A stretch of DNA of 44,657 bases from Acidimicrobiaceae bacterium (GTDB lineage Bacteria; Actinomycetota; Acidimicrobiia; Acidimicrobiales; Bog-793). Shown piece after piece: positions 1-6,555 of this stretch. The notes under the pieces were generated by a model. The model was not told the DNA's origin. It saw nothing but the letters and a program-made list of their open reading frames with translations, and did not search any database. How positions within the stretch are numbered: position 1 is the first letter of the stretch; each line of letters starts with the position of its first letter. The stretch covers positions 1 to 44,657 of the forward strand of contig DAHWHN010000046.1 of assembly GCA_027335685.1 (NCBI GenBank). The letters are read 5' to 3'. A program made the position numbers and the translations under genes.

Positions 1-1
1 G

Positions 2-454
2 CGCCTCGGCGAGATGGGCACGAGGCTCGTGCTCGAGCTCTTGGCGCGCGGCCCGTACGGGCTCAAAGGTGCCGTCGCGCAGCGGGGCGAGGCCACCTAT
101 GCGTCCAAGCTCGCGGCATCCGAGCTCCAGCTCGACTGGTCGGCCAGCGCGCAGCACTGCCACCGGGTCGTCCGGGTCGGACGAGCCTGGACGACCTTTC
201 GCGGCAGGCGTCTCGTCGTCCGGCGCGCAGCGATGGCCCCACGGGCCGACGGCGGTCCTGACGGCACCGGGACCGCAGTGCCCGGGAGCCTCCATGGCCG
301 TCTGGTGACGACGGGTGACGGGCTTCTCGAGCTCCGAGAGGTCCAACCGGAGGGCCGAGCCCCGCTCGCTTTCGAGAGCTGGGCCCTCGGGGCGCGGCCC
401 GTGCCCGGGGAGCTACTCGGCCCGGTGCGCAGCGGCGGGGCCGGGCACGGGTAG
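2..454 (+). CDS. fmt: Methionyl-tRNA formyltransferase, carboxy-terminal part (5' end outside window)
   Basis: This is the end of a gene that enters from the left edge. The readable residues carry the carboxy-terminal tRNA-binding domain of Fmt: a segment reading ATYASKL, then ELQLDWSASAQHCHRVVR and a following beta strand around RGRRLVVRRAA, in the usual family order. Fmt formylates Met-tRNAfMet with 10-formyl-tetrahydrofolate to make the initiator tRNA. The formyl-transfer catalytic domain is not in the window, so its residues cannot be checked. The tail after the last domain strand is low-complexity Gly/Pro/Arg. The stop TAG at 452-454 lies inside a TAGCCT hexamer that probably serves as the -10 element of the next gene. 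Identity rests on the domain pattern and is fairly safe. Confidence 0.82.
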   Translation, partial: RLGEMGTRLVLELLARGPYGLKGAVAQRGEATYASKLAASELQLDWSASAQHCHRVVRVGRAWTTFRGRRLVVRRAAMAPRADGGPDGTGTAVPGSLHGRLVTTGDGLLELREVQPEGRAPLAFESWALGARPVPGELLGPVRSGGAGHG

Positions 455-457
455 CCT
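452..457 (+). promoter_or_regulatory. -10 element for leaderless rpe
   Basis: TAGCCT matches TANNNT and is followed by exactly six bases before the ATG at 464. This spacing puts the transcription start at or next to the start codon. No Shine-Dalgarno sequence precedes the ATG, which fits a leaderless mRNA. The hexamer overlaps the stop codon of fmt. Confidence 0.5.
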
Positions 458-463
458 CCCCGC

Positions 464-1195
464 ATGCCCGCTCCACGCGAGGTGACGATCGCCCCCTCGA
501 TTCTTGCTGCCGACTTCGGGAACCTCGCCTCGGCGGCCGGCGAGGTGGCTTCCGCGACGAGCTGGCTGCACGTCGACGTGATGGACGGCCACTTCGTGCC
601 GAACATCTCGATCGGGCCACCCGTCATCGCGTCGTTGCGCCGCCACAGCGGGGCGTTCTTCGACTGCCATCTCATGATCTCCGAGCCGCTCCGCTACATC
701 GAGGCGTTTGCCCGCGCCGGGGCGAGCTCGGTGACTGCGCACGTGGAAGTGGGCCGGACGGCCGAGGTGATTGCGGCAGCCCGTTCCCTCGGGGTCGGTG
801 TCGGGCTCGCCTGCAATCCCGACACGGCCTTCGGCGAGGTCGAGCCGTTCCTTGCCGACATCGACCTGCTGCTCGTGATGTCGGTCTTCCCTGGCTTCGG
901 CGGGCAGTCCTTCATGGCGGAGGTTCTCCCGAAGCTCGCTGCGGCCCGGGCGGCGATCGACAGGCTCGCGCTCGACGTCGCGCTCGAAGTCGACGGCGGC
1001 ATCGACGAGCGGACCGCGCCGCTCGCTGCGCGCGCGGGAGCGCGCGTCCTCGTCGCGGGGAGCGCGGTGTTCGGCGACCCCCGGCCGTGGGACGCGGTCG
1101 AGCGCATCCGCAGGGCGGCCGAGGGCGGGCTGCCGGCAGGCTCGCCGGGTGCAGCAGGCTCGTCTGGCGCAGACGGGGCCGCTGGGCCACGATAG
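464..1195 (+). CDS. rpe: Ribulose-phosphate 3-epimerase
   Basis: It interconverts ribulose 5-phosphate and xylulose 5-phosphate in the pentose phosphate pathway; the enzyme is a cytosolic TIM barrel. The family signatures are all visible: APSILAADF near residue 10, HVDVMDGHFVP at 36-46 with the metal-binding His36 and acid/base Asp38, DCHLM at 67-71 with the second metal His, MSVFPGFGGQSF at 139-150 and EVDGGI at 175-180 with the second catalytic Asp. After about residue 217 comes a Gly/Ala/Ser-rich tail of some 25 residues that is not part of the barrel and looks like GC-driven low complexity. The gene lies 9 bases after fmt but has its own likely leaderless promoter. hisG follows after 3 bases, suggesting co-transcription. 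Confidence 0.95.
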   Translation: MPAPREVTIAPSILAADFGNLASAAGEVASATSWLHVDVMDGHFVPNISIGPPVIASLRRHSGAFFDCHLMISEPLRYIEAFARAGASSVTAHVEVGRTAEVIAAARSLGVGVGLACNPDTAFGEVEPFLADIDLLLVMSVFPGFGGQSFMAEVLPKLAAARAAIDRLALDVALEVDGGIDERTAPLAARAGARVLVAGSAVFGDPRPWDAVERIRRAAEGGLPAGSPGAAGSSGADGAAGPR

Positions 1196-1198
1196 GGG

Positions 1199-2074
1199 AT
1201 GCTCCGACTCGTCCTTCCGAAAGGCTCGCTCGAGCGTCCGACGCTCGAGCTGTTCGCCGCAGCCGACCTCGCCGTCCAACGGGGGTCCGACGTCGACTAC
1301 CGCGCGTCGGTCGACGACCCCCGCCTCGACGAGGTGCGGATCCTGCGCCCGCAGGAGATCCCCGTCTACGTCGCCGAAGGGATCTTCGACATCGGCGTGA
1401 CGGGACGCGACTGGATCGAGGAGACGGGTGCCGACGTCGTCTCGCTCGGCGTGCTGCCGTACTCGAAGGCGACGACGCGTCCGATCAAGGTCGTGCTTGC
1501 GGTCGACGACACGTCGCCGTGGAGCTCGCCGGCGGACCTCCCGGCGGGCGTGCGCGTCTCGACCGAGTACCCGAACCTGACGGCCCGCTACCTCGCCGGG
1601 CACGGCGTGCAGGCCGACGTCCGGCTCTCCCACGGGGCGACCGAGGCGAAGATCCCCGACATCGCCGACGCCGTCGTCGAGATCACCGAGACCGGCCGGG
1701 CGATCCGTGCGGCCGGCCTGCGGATCGTCGCGACGATCCTCGAGTCCTACACCGAGCTCGTCGCGAACCGTGACGCCGTCGCCGATCCCGCGAAGGCGCA
1801 CGCGATGCGCCAGATCATGAAGCTGCTCCAGGGGGCTCTCGAGGCGCGCGGCAACGTGCTCGTCAAGCTCAACGTCGCCGACGCGGACCTCGAGAAGGTC
1901 ATCGACGTCCTGCCCTCGATGCGCTCGCCGACGGTCGCGAAGCTCTTCGGCGACGGCGGCTACGCCGTCGAGACGGTCGTGGCGAAGTCGACGATCAACG
2001 TCTTGATCCCCGAGCTGAAAGACCGCGGAGCGACCGACATCCTCGAGATCGCGCTGCAGAAGATCGTCCACTGA
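1199..2074 (+). CDS. hisG: ATP phosphoribosyltransferase, long form
   Basis: It catalyses the first, feedback-controlled step of histidine synthesis, joining ATP and PRPP to give phosphoribosyl-ATP. The 291-residue length is that of the long HisG form, which carries its own regulatory domain and needs no HisZ. The start MLRLVLPKGSLERPTLELF is the conserved amino end. The PRPP-binding region reads HGATEAKIPDIADAVVEITE around residues 145-165. From about residue 215 to the end, a PII/ACT-like domain (NVLVKLNVADADLEKVIDVL onward) is expected to bind histidine. No other his gene is next to it here, so it is split from the rest of the pathway. The stop overlaps the next start as TGATG, indicating coupled translation. 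Confidence 0.95.
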   Translation: MLRLVLPKGSLERPTLELFAAADLAVQRGSDVDYRASVDDPRLDEVRILRPQEIPVYVAEGIFDIGVTGRDWIEETGADVVSLGVLPYSKATTRPIKVVLAVDDTSPWSSPADLPAGVRVSTEYPNLTARYLAGHGVQADVRLSHGATEAKIPDIADAVVEITETGRAIRAAGLRIVATILESYTELVANRDAVADPAKAHAMRQIMKLLQGALEARGNVLVKLNVADADLEKVIDVLPSMRSPTVAKLFGDGGYAVETVVAKSTINVLIPELKDRGATDILEIALQKIVH

Positions 2075-2418
2075 TGGCGCGCGACGACGGCGCGGGGCCC
2101 GCGGATCCCGCCGGCCGGGCAGGGCTCGCCGGGCCAGCGCGAGCCGGCAGTGGCCCGTCCGGTCCGGCGAGGCTCGGACGTCTCGGCGGTCCCTGGTCCG
2201 GCCGCGTGGCCTGCTTCGACGACGCCGCGGGCCGCGGCATCGTCGAGGTGGCGAGCGGCGAGCGGTTTGGCTTCCACTGCACGTCCCTCGCCGACGGGAG
2301 CCGCCACGCCGAGCCGGGCGCGCAGGTCGTGTTCGGCTTGTGGCCCGGCAGCGGCGGCGAGATCGAGGCGGTCCGGATCGTGGACGCGCCCGCTGGGGCC
2401 TCCGGGGCGCAGCCCTAG
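2074..2418 (+). CDS. Cold-shock-domain-like protein
   Basis: The carboxy half, about residues 43-102, resembles a cold-shock (OB-fold) domain: SGRVACFDDAAGRGIVEV, then GERFGFHCTSLADGSR and GAQVVFGLWPG. The order of small residues, the FxFHCT motif in the RNP2 position and the IADG-type turn match the family. The usual aromatic RNP1 (KGFGFI) is weakened to GRGIVEV, so nucleic-acid binding may differ from classical CspA. The first 40 residues are Gly/Ala/Pro/Arg low complexity. It is coupled to hisG by TGATG; a histidine-related role is possible but nothing in the protein shows it. Its TAG stop shares the tetramer CTAG with the stop of the convergent next gene. Confidence 0.68.
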   Translation: MARDDGAGPADPAGRAGLAGPARAGSGPSGPARLGRLGGPWSGRVACFDDAAGRGIVEVASGERFGFHCTSLADGSRHAEPGAQVVFGLWPGSGGEIEAVRIVDAPAGASGAQP

Positions 2419-2888
2419 CTCTCGGCGCCCTCGCCCGTGTCGCCGGCACGGGCGACCCCGGCGATCTGGACGAACGCGAGCCGGATCTGGGCGAGCCCGT
2501 CGCGAAGCGCCGCCGCCGACTCCCCGAGGCGGTCGCCGAGCGTCTCGACGACAGCGCCGAGGGCGTCGATGGCCAGGCGGGCGTCGTCGAGACGCGGCGG
2601 GGACTGCCCGAGATGGAGCGCGCCGAGCTGGAACAGCCCGTAGCAGTGGTTCGCCACGACGTCGCGAGCCGGCGCGCTGGCGAGCTCCTTCTCGATCGCC
2701 GCGATCTCCTCGGCGAGCGCCTCGCGGTCCGGCGCGGCGCCCGGCTCGTCCGGGGGCGGAGCCGACACCGGCGGGCCGGTCGGCTCGGCTGGGCGGCGCG
2801 CGTGCGGCTCGGCGGCACCGCCCGGTGCAGCGACGCCGTCGCCTCGCGGCACGCGGTGCTCGCCCTCGGGTGTCCAAAGGCTGCTCAC
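2415..2888 (-). CDS. DUF1844-like protein
   Basis: This is a predicted 157-residue protein of unknown function. The amino half is charged and Pro/Ala-rich. The carboxy half from about residue 70 is helical and reads NHCYGLFQLGALHLGQ, LDDARLAIDALGAVVETLG and ALRDGLAQIRLAFVQIAG. That pattern resembles DUF1844 proteins encoded next to infC in actinobacteria; the family name is from memory and not searched. The GTG start at 2888 (VSSLWTPEGEH) is chosen because TAGGAT lies exactly seven bases upstream on the same strand, fitting a leaderless message. It is divergent from infC and shares its promoter region. Its stop overlaps the stop of the cold-shock-like gene. Confidence 0.72.
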   Translation of the reverse strand: MSSLWTPEGEHRVPRGDGVAAPGGAAEPHARRPAEPTGPPVSAPPPDEPGAAPDREALAEEIAAIEKELASAPARDVVANHCYGLFQLGALHLGQSPPRLDDARLAIDALGAVVETLGDRLGESAAALRDGLAQIRLAFVQIAGVARAGDTGEGAES

Positions 2889-2894
2889 GGCTGA

Positions 2895-2901
2895 TATCCT
2901 A
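2895..2901. promoter_or_regulatory. Overlapping divergent -10 elements (DUF1844-like / infC)
   Basis: The heptamer TATCCTA reads TATCCT on the plus strand (2895-2900) and TAGGAT on the minus strand (2901-2896). Both match TANNNT. The minus copy stands seven bases before the GTG of the DUF1844-like gene. The plus copy would start the infC leader near 2907. A weak plus-strand -35 candidate, TGTCCA, is at 2871-2876 with an 18-base spacer. Confidence 0.45.
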
Positions 2902-2906
2902 CGGCC

Positions 2907-3095
2907 AAAACGAATAGGGGAAAGCGGAGACGCGTCGTGGTGCGACTCCCACCCGGTCGCCTCGAGAGCTGCGCAAGGTCGCAGCGGGCAGAGCGCGCAC
3001 CGGGTACTCGGTGGTCGAGCCGTGAGGCGTCGCGTTCCCGTGCAGGCTGGCAAGGCGCTCGCCGGCGCGGTTCCCACCGAGAGGAGTGATGCCAG
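2907..3095 (+). promoter_or_regulatory. Long 5' leader of the infC operon
   Basis: About 190 transcribed but untranslated bases are inferred between the likely -10 at 2895-2900 and the infC start at 3096. Short self-complementary stretches are visible, for example CACCG and CGGTG around GGTACT. The leader is long for a genome where neighbours look leaderless, so it may be regulatory. No known riboswitch class was recognised. Confidence 0.35.
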
Positions 3096-3098
3096 ATC
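3081..3098 (+). promoter_or_regulatory. Ribosome binding site and ATC initiation codon of infC
   Basis: GAGGAG at 3081-3086 stands nine bases before ATC at 3096-3098. An in-frame TGA at 3087-3089 excludes any start further upstream. The nearest in-frame ATG, at 3129, has no Shine-Dalgarno sequence and would remove the conserved amino end [11 protein letters not shown]. Confidence 0.75.
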
Positions 3099-3782
3099 TC
3101 CACCGCCCCAACGCTCAACGAGCCCCGGATGAACGACCGGATCCGAGCTCGTGAGGTTCGCCTCGTCGACCCCGACGGCAACCAGCTCGGGATCAAGCTG
3201 CTTCCCGAGGCGTTGTCGATCGCACGCCAGATGGACCTCGATCTTGTCGAGGTGGCGCCGCTCGCGTCGCCTCCCGTCTGCCGGATCATGGACTACGGCA
3301 AGTTCAAGTTCGACGAGGCGCAGCGGGCCAAGGAGTCACGCCGGAAGGCGAGCAACGTCGGCATCAAGGAGATGAAGTACCGGCCGAAGATCGGCCAGGG
3401 AGACTTCGACACCAAGCCGCGCCAGGTGGCCCGGTTCCTCGGCGAGGGTCACAAGGTGAAGGTGACGATCATGTTCCGGGGCCGGGAGGTCTTCCACCCC
3501 GAGCTCGGCAAGAAGATCCTCGACCGTATCGCCGAGCAGGTCGACGGGACGGCAAAGGTGGAGTCGGAGCCCCGGCTCGACGGTCGCAACATGGTGATGG
3601 TGCTCGCGCCCGACAAGCGCGCCCGCCAGTCGCAGGCGGCCCGCGTGGCGCCCGGCGACGAGCACGGCGCGCCCGGTGCGGCGAGCGCCGCGAACGGCGA
3701 GACGCCGGCTCCAGGTGGAGCCGGGCAGGATGGCGGCGCGCACGGCGCGCCCGATGAGTCGGACACGACGAAGGAAGGCTGA
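3096..3782 (+). CDS. infC: Translation initiation factor IF-3
   Basis: IF-3 binds the 30S subunit, keeps it free of 50S and checks codon-anticodon pairing of the initiator tRNA. Both domains are present: the amino domain with [20 protein letters not shown] and DLDLVEVAP, then the linker helix, then [28 protein letters not shown] and [10 protein letters not shown]. From the ATC start the protein is 228 residues and begins [15 protein letters not shown], matching actinobacterial IF-3 amino ends. infC is known in other bacteria to start at AUU or AUC, which lets IF-3 repress its own synthesis by rejecting a non-AUG start; this is inferred here. The last 45 residues are a Gly/Ala/Pro-rich acidic tail. 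rpmI follows after 4 bases. Confidence 0.95.
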   Translation: MSTAPTLNEPRMNDRIRAREVRLVDPDGNQLGIKLLPEALSIARQMDLDLVEVAPLASPPVCRIMDYGKFKFDEAQRAKESRRKASNVGIKEMKYRPKIGQGDFDTKPRQVARFLGEGHKVKVTIMFRGREVFHPELGKKILDRIAEQVDGTAKVESEPRLDGRNMVMVLAPDKRARQSQAARVAPGDEHGAPGAASAANGETPAPGGAGQDGGAHGAPDESDTTKEG

Positions 3783-3786
3783 GACG

Positions 3787-3981
3787 ATGCCGAAGATGAA
3801 GACGGACCGCGGTGCCGCCGCGCGGTTCCGGGTGACCGGGAGCGGGAAGATCATGCGCCGCCAGGCGAACCGCGGCCACCTGCTCGAGAAGAAGTCCTCG
3901 GTGCGCACGCGCCGGCTCGGTCGGTCGGTCGAGGTGTCGAGCGGCGACCGCCGCCAGGTCAAGCGCCTGCTCGGCATCTAG
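3787..3981 (+). CDS. rpmI: 50S ribosomal protein L35
   Basis: A 64-residue basic protein beginning [21 protein letters not shown], the L35 signature; the full length matches the family. L35 is a small protein of the large ribosomal subunit. The ATG at 3787 is chosen because the protein then starts at the conserved MPKMKT; the open frame extends further upstream only inside infC. GGAAGG lies about ten bases before it. It is the second gene of infC-rpmI-rplT and is followed by a strong intercistronic palindrome. Confidence 0.97.
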   Translation: MPKMKTDRGAAARFRVTGSGKIMRRQANRGHLLEKKSSVRTRRLGRSVEVSSGDRRQVKRLLGI

Positions 3982-3992
3982 CTCGCAGCGAC

Positions 3993-4016
3993 AGCGGCCA
4001 CCCGCGGGTGGCCGCT
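3993..4016 (+). promoter_or_regulatory. Perfect 24-base palindrome between rpmI and rplT
   Basis: AGCGGCCACCCG is followed directly by its exact reverse complement CGGGTGGCCGCT. It would fold into a strong hairpin in the rpmI-rplT mRNA, 11 bases after the rpmI stop. No T-tract follows, so a classical terminator is not shown. An attenuator, mRNA stabiliser or processing site is possible. Confidence 0.6.
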
Positions 4017-4101
4017 CGGCGCCGGCTCGATCCCGGCGCCCTGCCAGGTGGCGCGAGCCCCTGGCGCGCAGCCACGTCAGACCACGTCGAAAGGAGCACC
4101 C

Positions 4102-4566
4102 ATGGCCAGGGTCAAGCGCGCCGTCCATGGCAAGAAGCATCGTCGGGCAGTACTCGAACGTGCCAAGGGCTACTACGGGAACAAGTCCCGCTCGTACCGG
4201 GCGGCCAACGAGCAGGTCATGCACTCGCTCCAGTACGCCTACCGTGACAGGCGGGCGCGCAAGGGCGACTTCCGCAAGCTGTGGATCCAGCGGATCAACG
4301 CCGCGGCGCGCCTCGAGGGGATGAGCTACTCGCGGCTCATCGCGGGCCTGCACCGTGCCGGGGTGACCGTCGACCGCAAGAACCTCGCCGACATCGCCGT
4401 GCGTGACCCGCAGTCCTTCGGGCGCATCGTCGCGATCGCACGCGACGCGCTCGGTGACGACGTCGCAGGTGACGACGAGGTCGCGGCGGCCGAGGCGGCT
4501 GCGGACGCGGCCGACGACGCCGTCGTCGTCGAGGAGAGCGACGAGTCGGCGGAGGTCGCCTCCTGA
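4102..4566 (+). CDS. rplT: 50S ribosomal protein L20
   Basis: L20 binds 23S rRNA early in large-subunit assembly. The family core is present from [15 protein letters not shown] through [35 protein letters not shown] and [16 protein letters not shown] to LADIAVRDP. The ATG at 4102 has AAGGAG at 4091-4096 and gives the conserved amino end. The protein is 154 residues, about 35 longer than usual, because of an acidic Ala/Asp/Glu-rich tail from about residue 118. In other bacteria L20 represses its own operon; the leader and the palindrome upstream are candidate targets, which is inference. Confidence 0.97.
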   Translation: MARVKRAVHGKKHRRAVLERAKGYYGNKSRSYRAANEQVMHSLQYAYRDRRARKGDFRKLWIQRINAAARLEGMSYSRLIAGLHRAGVTVDRKNLADIAVRDPQSFGRIVAIARDALGDDVAGDDEVAAAEAAADAADDAVVVEESDESAEVAS

Positions 4567-4598
4567 CCGACGAGGCCCTCGGACCGCGGCACCAGCGG

Positions 4599-5432
4599 GT
4601 GCAGCGGCTCCGCAGGCTGCTGCGCCAGCGCAGCGCGCGGCGGGCGGACGGTGCCTTCGTCGTCGAGGGCGTGAAGGTCCTCGCCGCAGCGCTCGACGCG
4701 GGGGCTCCGGTCGAGGCCGTCTACTACGGACCCGAGGCGCTGCGCGCCGCGGTCGCCGTGGCGTTCCTCGAGCGGGCCCGCGCGTCGGGCCTGCGGGTGT
4801 TCGCCCTCCAGGCCGGCGTCGTCGAGCGGGTCGCGGACACGACGACGCCCCAGCCTGTGCTCGCCGTCGTCGGCAGGGTCGACGTCGAGCTCGAGCCGCT
4901 CCTCGATCCAGCCCCGGCCGACTACCCGGCGCCCGTCGTCGTCTGTGTCGACGTCCGGGACCCGGGCAACCTCGGCTCGATCGTCCGCAGCGCGGACGCC
5001 TCGGGTGCGGCGGCCGTCGTCTGTTGCGACGGCAGCGCGGACCTCTACAACCCGAAGACCGTGCGCGCCTCGGCCGGGTCGCTGTTCCACGTCCCGCTCG
5101 TGGCCGAGCGCACCGCCGCGGAGGTCCTCACGGCCCTCGGGCGCGCGCGCTATCTCCGTGTCGGCACGGCAGCGCGCGACGGTGCCGACTACGCCGCCGC
5201 CGAGCTCGGCGGGCGGGTCGCGCTCGTGCTCGGGAACGAAGGGCACGGTCTCGACGACGCCCTGACGCCGTCGATCGACGCGTTCGTCTCGATCCCGATG
5301 GCCGGCCGGGCCGAGTCGCTCAACGTCGCGATGGCGGCGACGGTCCTGTGCTTCGAGCTGGCCCGCCGCCGGCGCCTCCGCGGCACCGATACGGCGCCCC
5401 GCGTGCCGCTCGCGGACCTGCGCCTACGATGA
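4599..5432 (+). CDS. tsnR: TrmH-family (SPOUT) rRNA 2'-O-methyltransferase
   Basis: This is an S-adenosylmethionine-dependent RNA ribose methyltransferase of the SpoU/TrmH group. The amino part (about 1-95) looks like the L30e-like RNA-binding domain, with FVVEGVKVLAAAL. The SPOUT domain follows, with DPGNLGSIVRSADASG around residue 123, LVLGNEGHGL around 209 and SIPMAGRAESLNVAMAA around 229. The last forms the knotted cofactor site and holds the conserved Asn and Glu. The exact rRNA target cannot be read from sequence; the symbol reflects its position after rplT, as in other actinobacteria. The GTG at 4599 is the first standard start, but an in-frame CTG at 4563 overlapping the rplT stop is also possible. 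Its TGA overlaps an ATG at 5429. Confidence 0.85.
   Translation: MQRLRRLLRQRSARRADGAFVVEGVKVLAAALDAGAPVEAVYYGPEALRAAVAVAFLERARASGLRVFALQAGVVERVADTTTPQPVLAVVGRVDVELEPLLDPAPADYPAPVVVCVDVRDPGNLGSIVRSADASGAAAVVCCDGSADLYNPKTVRASAGSLFHVPLVAERTAAEVLTALGRARYLRVGTAARDGADYAAAELGGRVALVLGNEGHGLDDALTPSIDAFVSIPMAGRAESLNVAMAATVLCFELARRRRLRGTDTAPRVPLADLRLR
5425..5430 (+). promoter_or_regulatory. -10 element for leaderless pheS
   Basis: TACGAT matches TANNNT and is followed by seven bases before the ATG at 5438. There is no Shine-Dalgarno sequence. A leaderless message beginning MEHVAAP is the simplest reading, though coupling to tsnR through the ATGA at 5429-5432 is an alternative. Confidence 0.42.
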
Positions 5433-5437
5433 GCGCG

Positions 5438-6490
5438 ATGGAGCACGTCGCAGCCCCGGACCCGTCTCAGGTCGAGGCGTTCGCCCTGGAGGCGGAGCGT
5501 CGCGTTGTGGCGGCAGCGGACCTCGAGTCGCTCGAGTCCGTCGCGGCAGAGCTGTCGGGCAAGCGCTCGCCGTTCGTGGCCTGGAAGCGCTCGCTCGCCA
5601 CCGTCGACCACGAGGGTCGCCGCGCGCTCGGCCAGGTGCTGAACGGCGCCCTCGCCCGCGTCTCGGCGGCCGTCGAGAGCCGGCGGGCGATCCTCGAGCG
5701 AGCCGCGCGCGACGAGCTCGTCGCGGCCGACCGCCTCGACCTGACCGAGGTCGTGCCGGCCCCGGGAGCGGGCCACCTCCACCTCGTCACCCAGGTGAGC
5801 GAGGAGCTCGAGGACGTCTTCGTCGGGATGGGCTACGAGATCGCGGACGGTCCCGAGGCCGAGACCGAGTGGTACAACTTCACGGCCCTCAACGTGCCTC
5901 GCGACCATCCGGCGCGCAGCATGCAGGACAGCTTCTACCTCGCCGCGGGCGACCGGGAGTCGTACCTGCTGCGGACCCAGACGTCGCCGGTCCAGGTCCG
6001 CCTCCTCGAGCGAGGCGTGCTGCCGCTCTACGCGGTCGCCCCCGGGCGCGTCTACCGGCGCGACACCGCGGACGCGCGCCACCTCCCCGTGTTCCACCAG
6101 ATCGAGGGGATCGTCGTCGACCGCAACGTGACCTTCGGCGACCTCGCGGGCACGATCGACACCTTCGTCACGGCCATCTTCGGCACCGGGATCGAGTCCC
6201 GCCTGCGCCCGGCCTACTTCCCGTTCACCGAGCCGTCCGCGGAGTTCGAGGTCACCTGCACGATCTGCCGGGGTGCCGGCTGCCGCACGTGCAGCCAGAC
6301 GGGTTGGATCGAGCTCGGGGGCTGCGGGCTCGTGCACCCTGCGGTGCTCGAGGCGAGCGGCGTCGACCCCGAGCAGTGGAGCGGCTTCGCGTTCGGCTTC
6401 GGCATCGACCGGTTGGCGATCATGCGGCACGAGATCGAGGACATCCGCAGCTTCGTCGAGAACGACGTCCGCTTCCTCGCGCAGTTCTGA
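5438..6490 (+). CDS. pheS: Phenylalanine--tRNA ligase alpha subunit
   Basis: The catalytic subunit of the alpha2-beta2 enzyme that charges tRNAPhe. An amino-terminal coiled-coil arm (about 1-90) is followed by the class II synthetase core: the motif 2 region with FTALNVPRDHPARSMQDSF, YLLRTQTSPVQVR and VYRRDTADARHLPVFHQIEG, and motif 3 as GFAFGFGIDRLAIMRH near the end. A four-cysteine block (CTIC, then CRTC) precedes motif 3; this insertion occurs in some bacterial PheS and may bind a metal. The ATG at 5438 fits the leaderless promoter; the ATG at 5429 would add three residues. pheT begins 66 bases after the stop. Confidence 0.96.
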   Translation: MEHVAAPDPSQVEAFALEAERRVVAAADLESLESVAAELSGKRSPFVAWKRSLATVDHEGRRALGQVLNGALARVSAAVESRRAILERAARDELVAADRLDLTEVVPAPGAGHLHLVTQVSEELEDVFVGMGYEIADGPEAETEWYNFTALNVPRDHPARSMQDSFYLAAGDRESYLLRTQTSPVQVRLLERGVLPLYAVAPGRVYRRDTADARHLPVFHQIEGIVVDRNVTFGDLAGTIDTFVTAIFGTGIESRLRPAYFPFTEPSAEFEVTCTICRGAGCRTCSQTGWIELGGCGLVHPAVLEASGVDPEQWSGFAFGFGIDRLAIMRHEIEDIRSFVENDVRFLAQF

Positions 6491-6555
6491 GCGTCGTCTG
6501 TCGGTCCCGCTGACGGTCGGCCAGCCGGCCTCCACATCTACAAGGAAGGGGTGAC

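Noticed and set aside
413..2414. Minus-strand open frame across rpe and hisG
   Set aside because: Shadow of two certain plus-strand enzymes. Only the frame-matched end beyond 2415 overlaps the DUF1844-like region, and that protein is in another phase.
3129..3131. ATG 3129 as the infC start
   Set aside because: No ribosome binding site, and it removes conserved amino-terminal residues. ATC at 3096 fits better.
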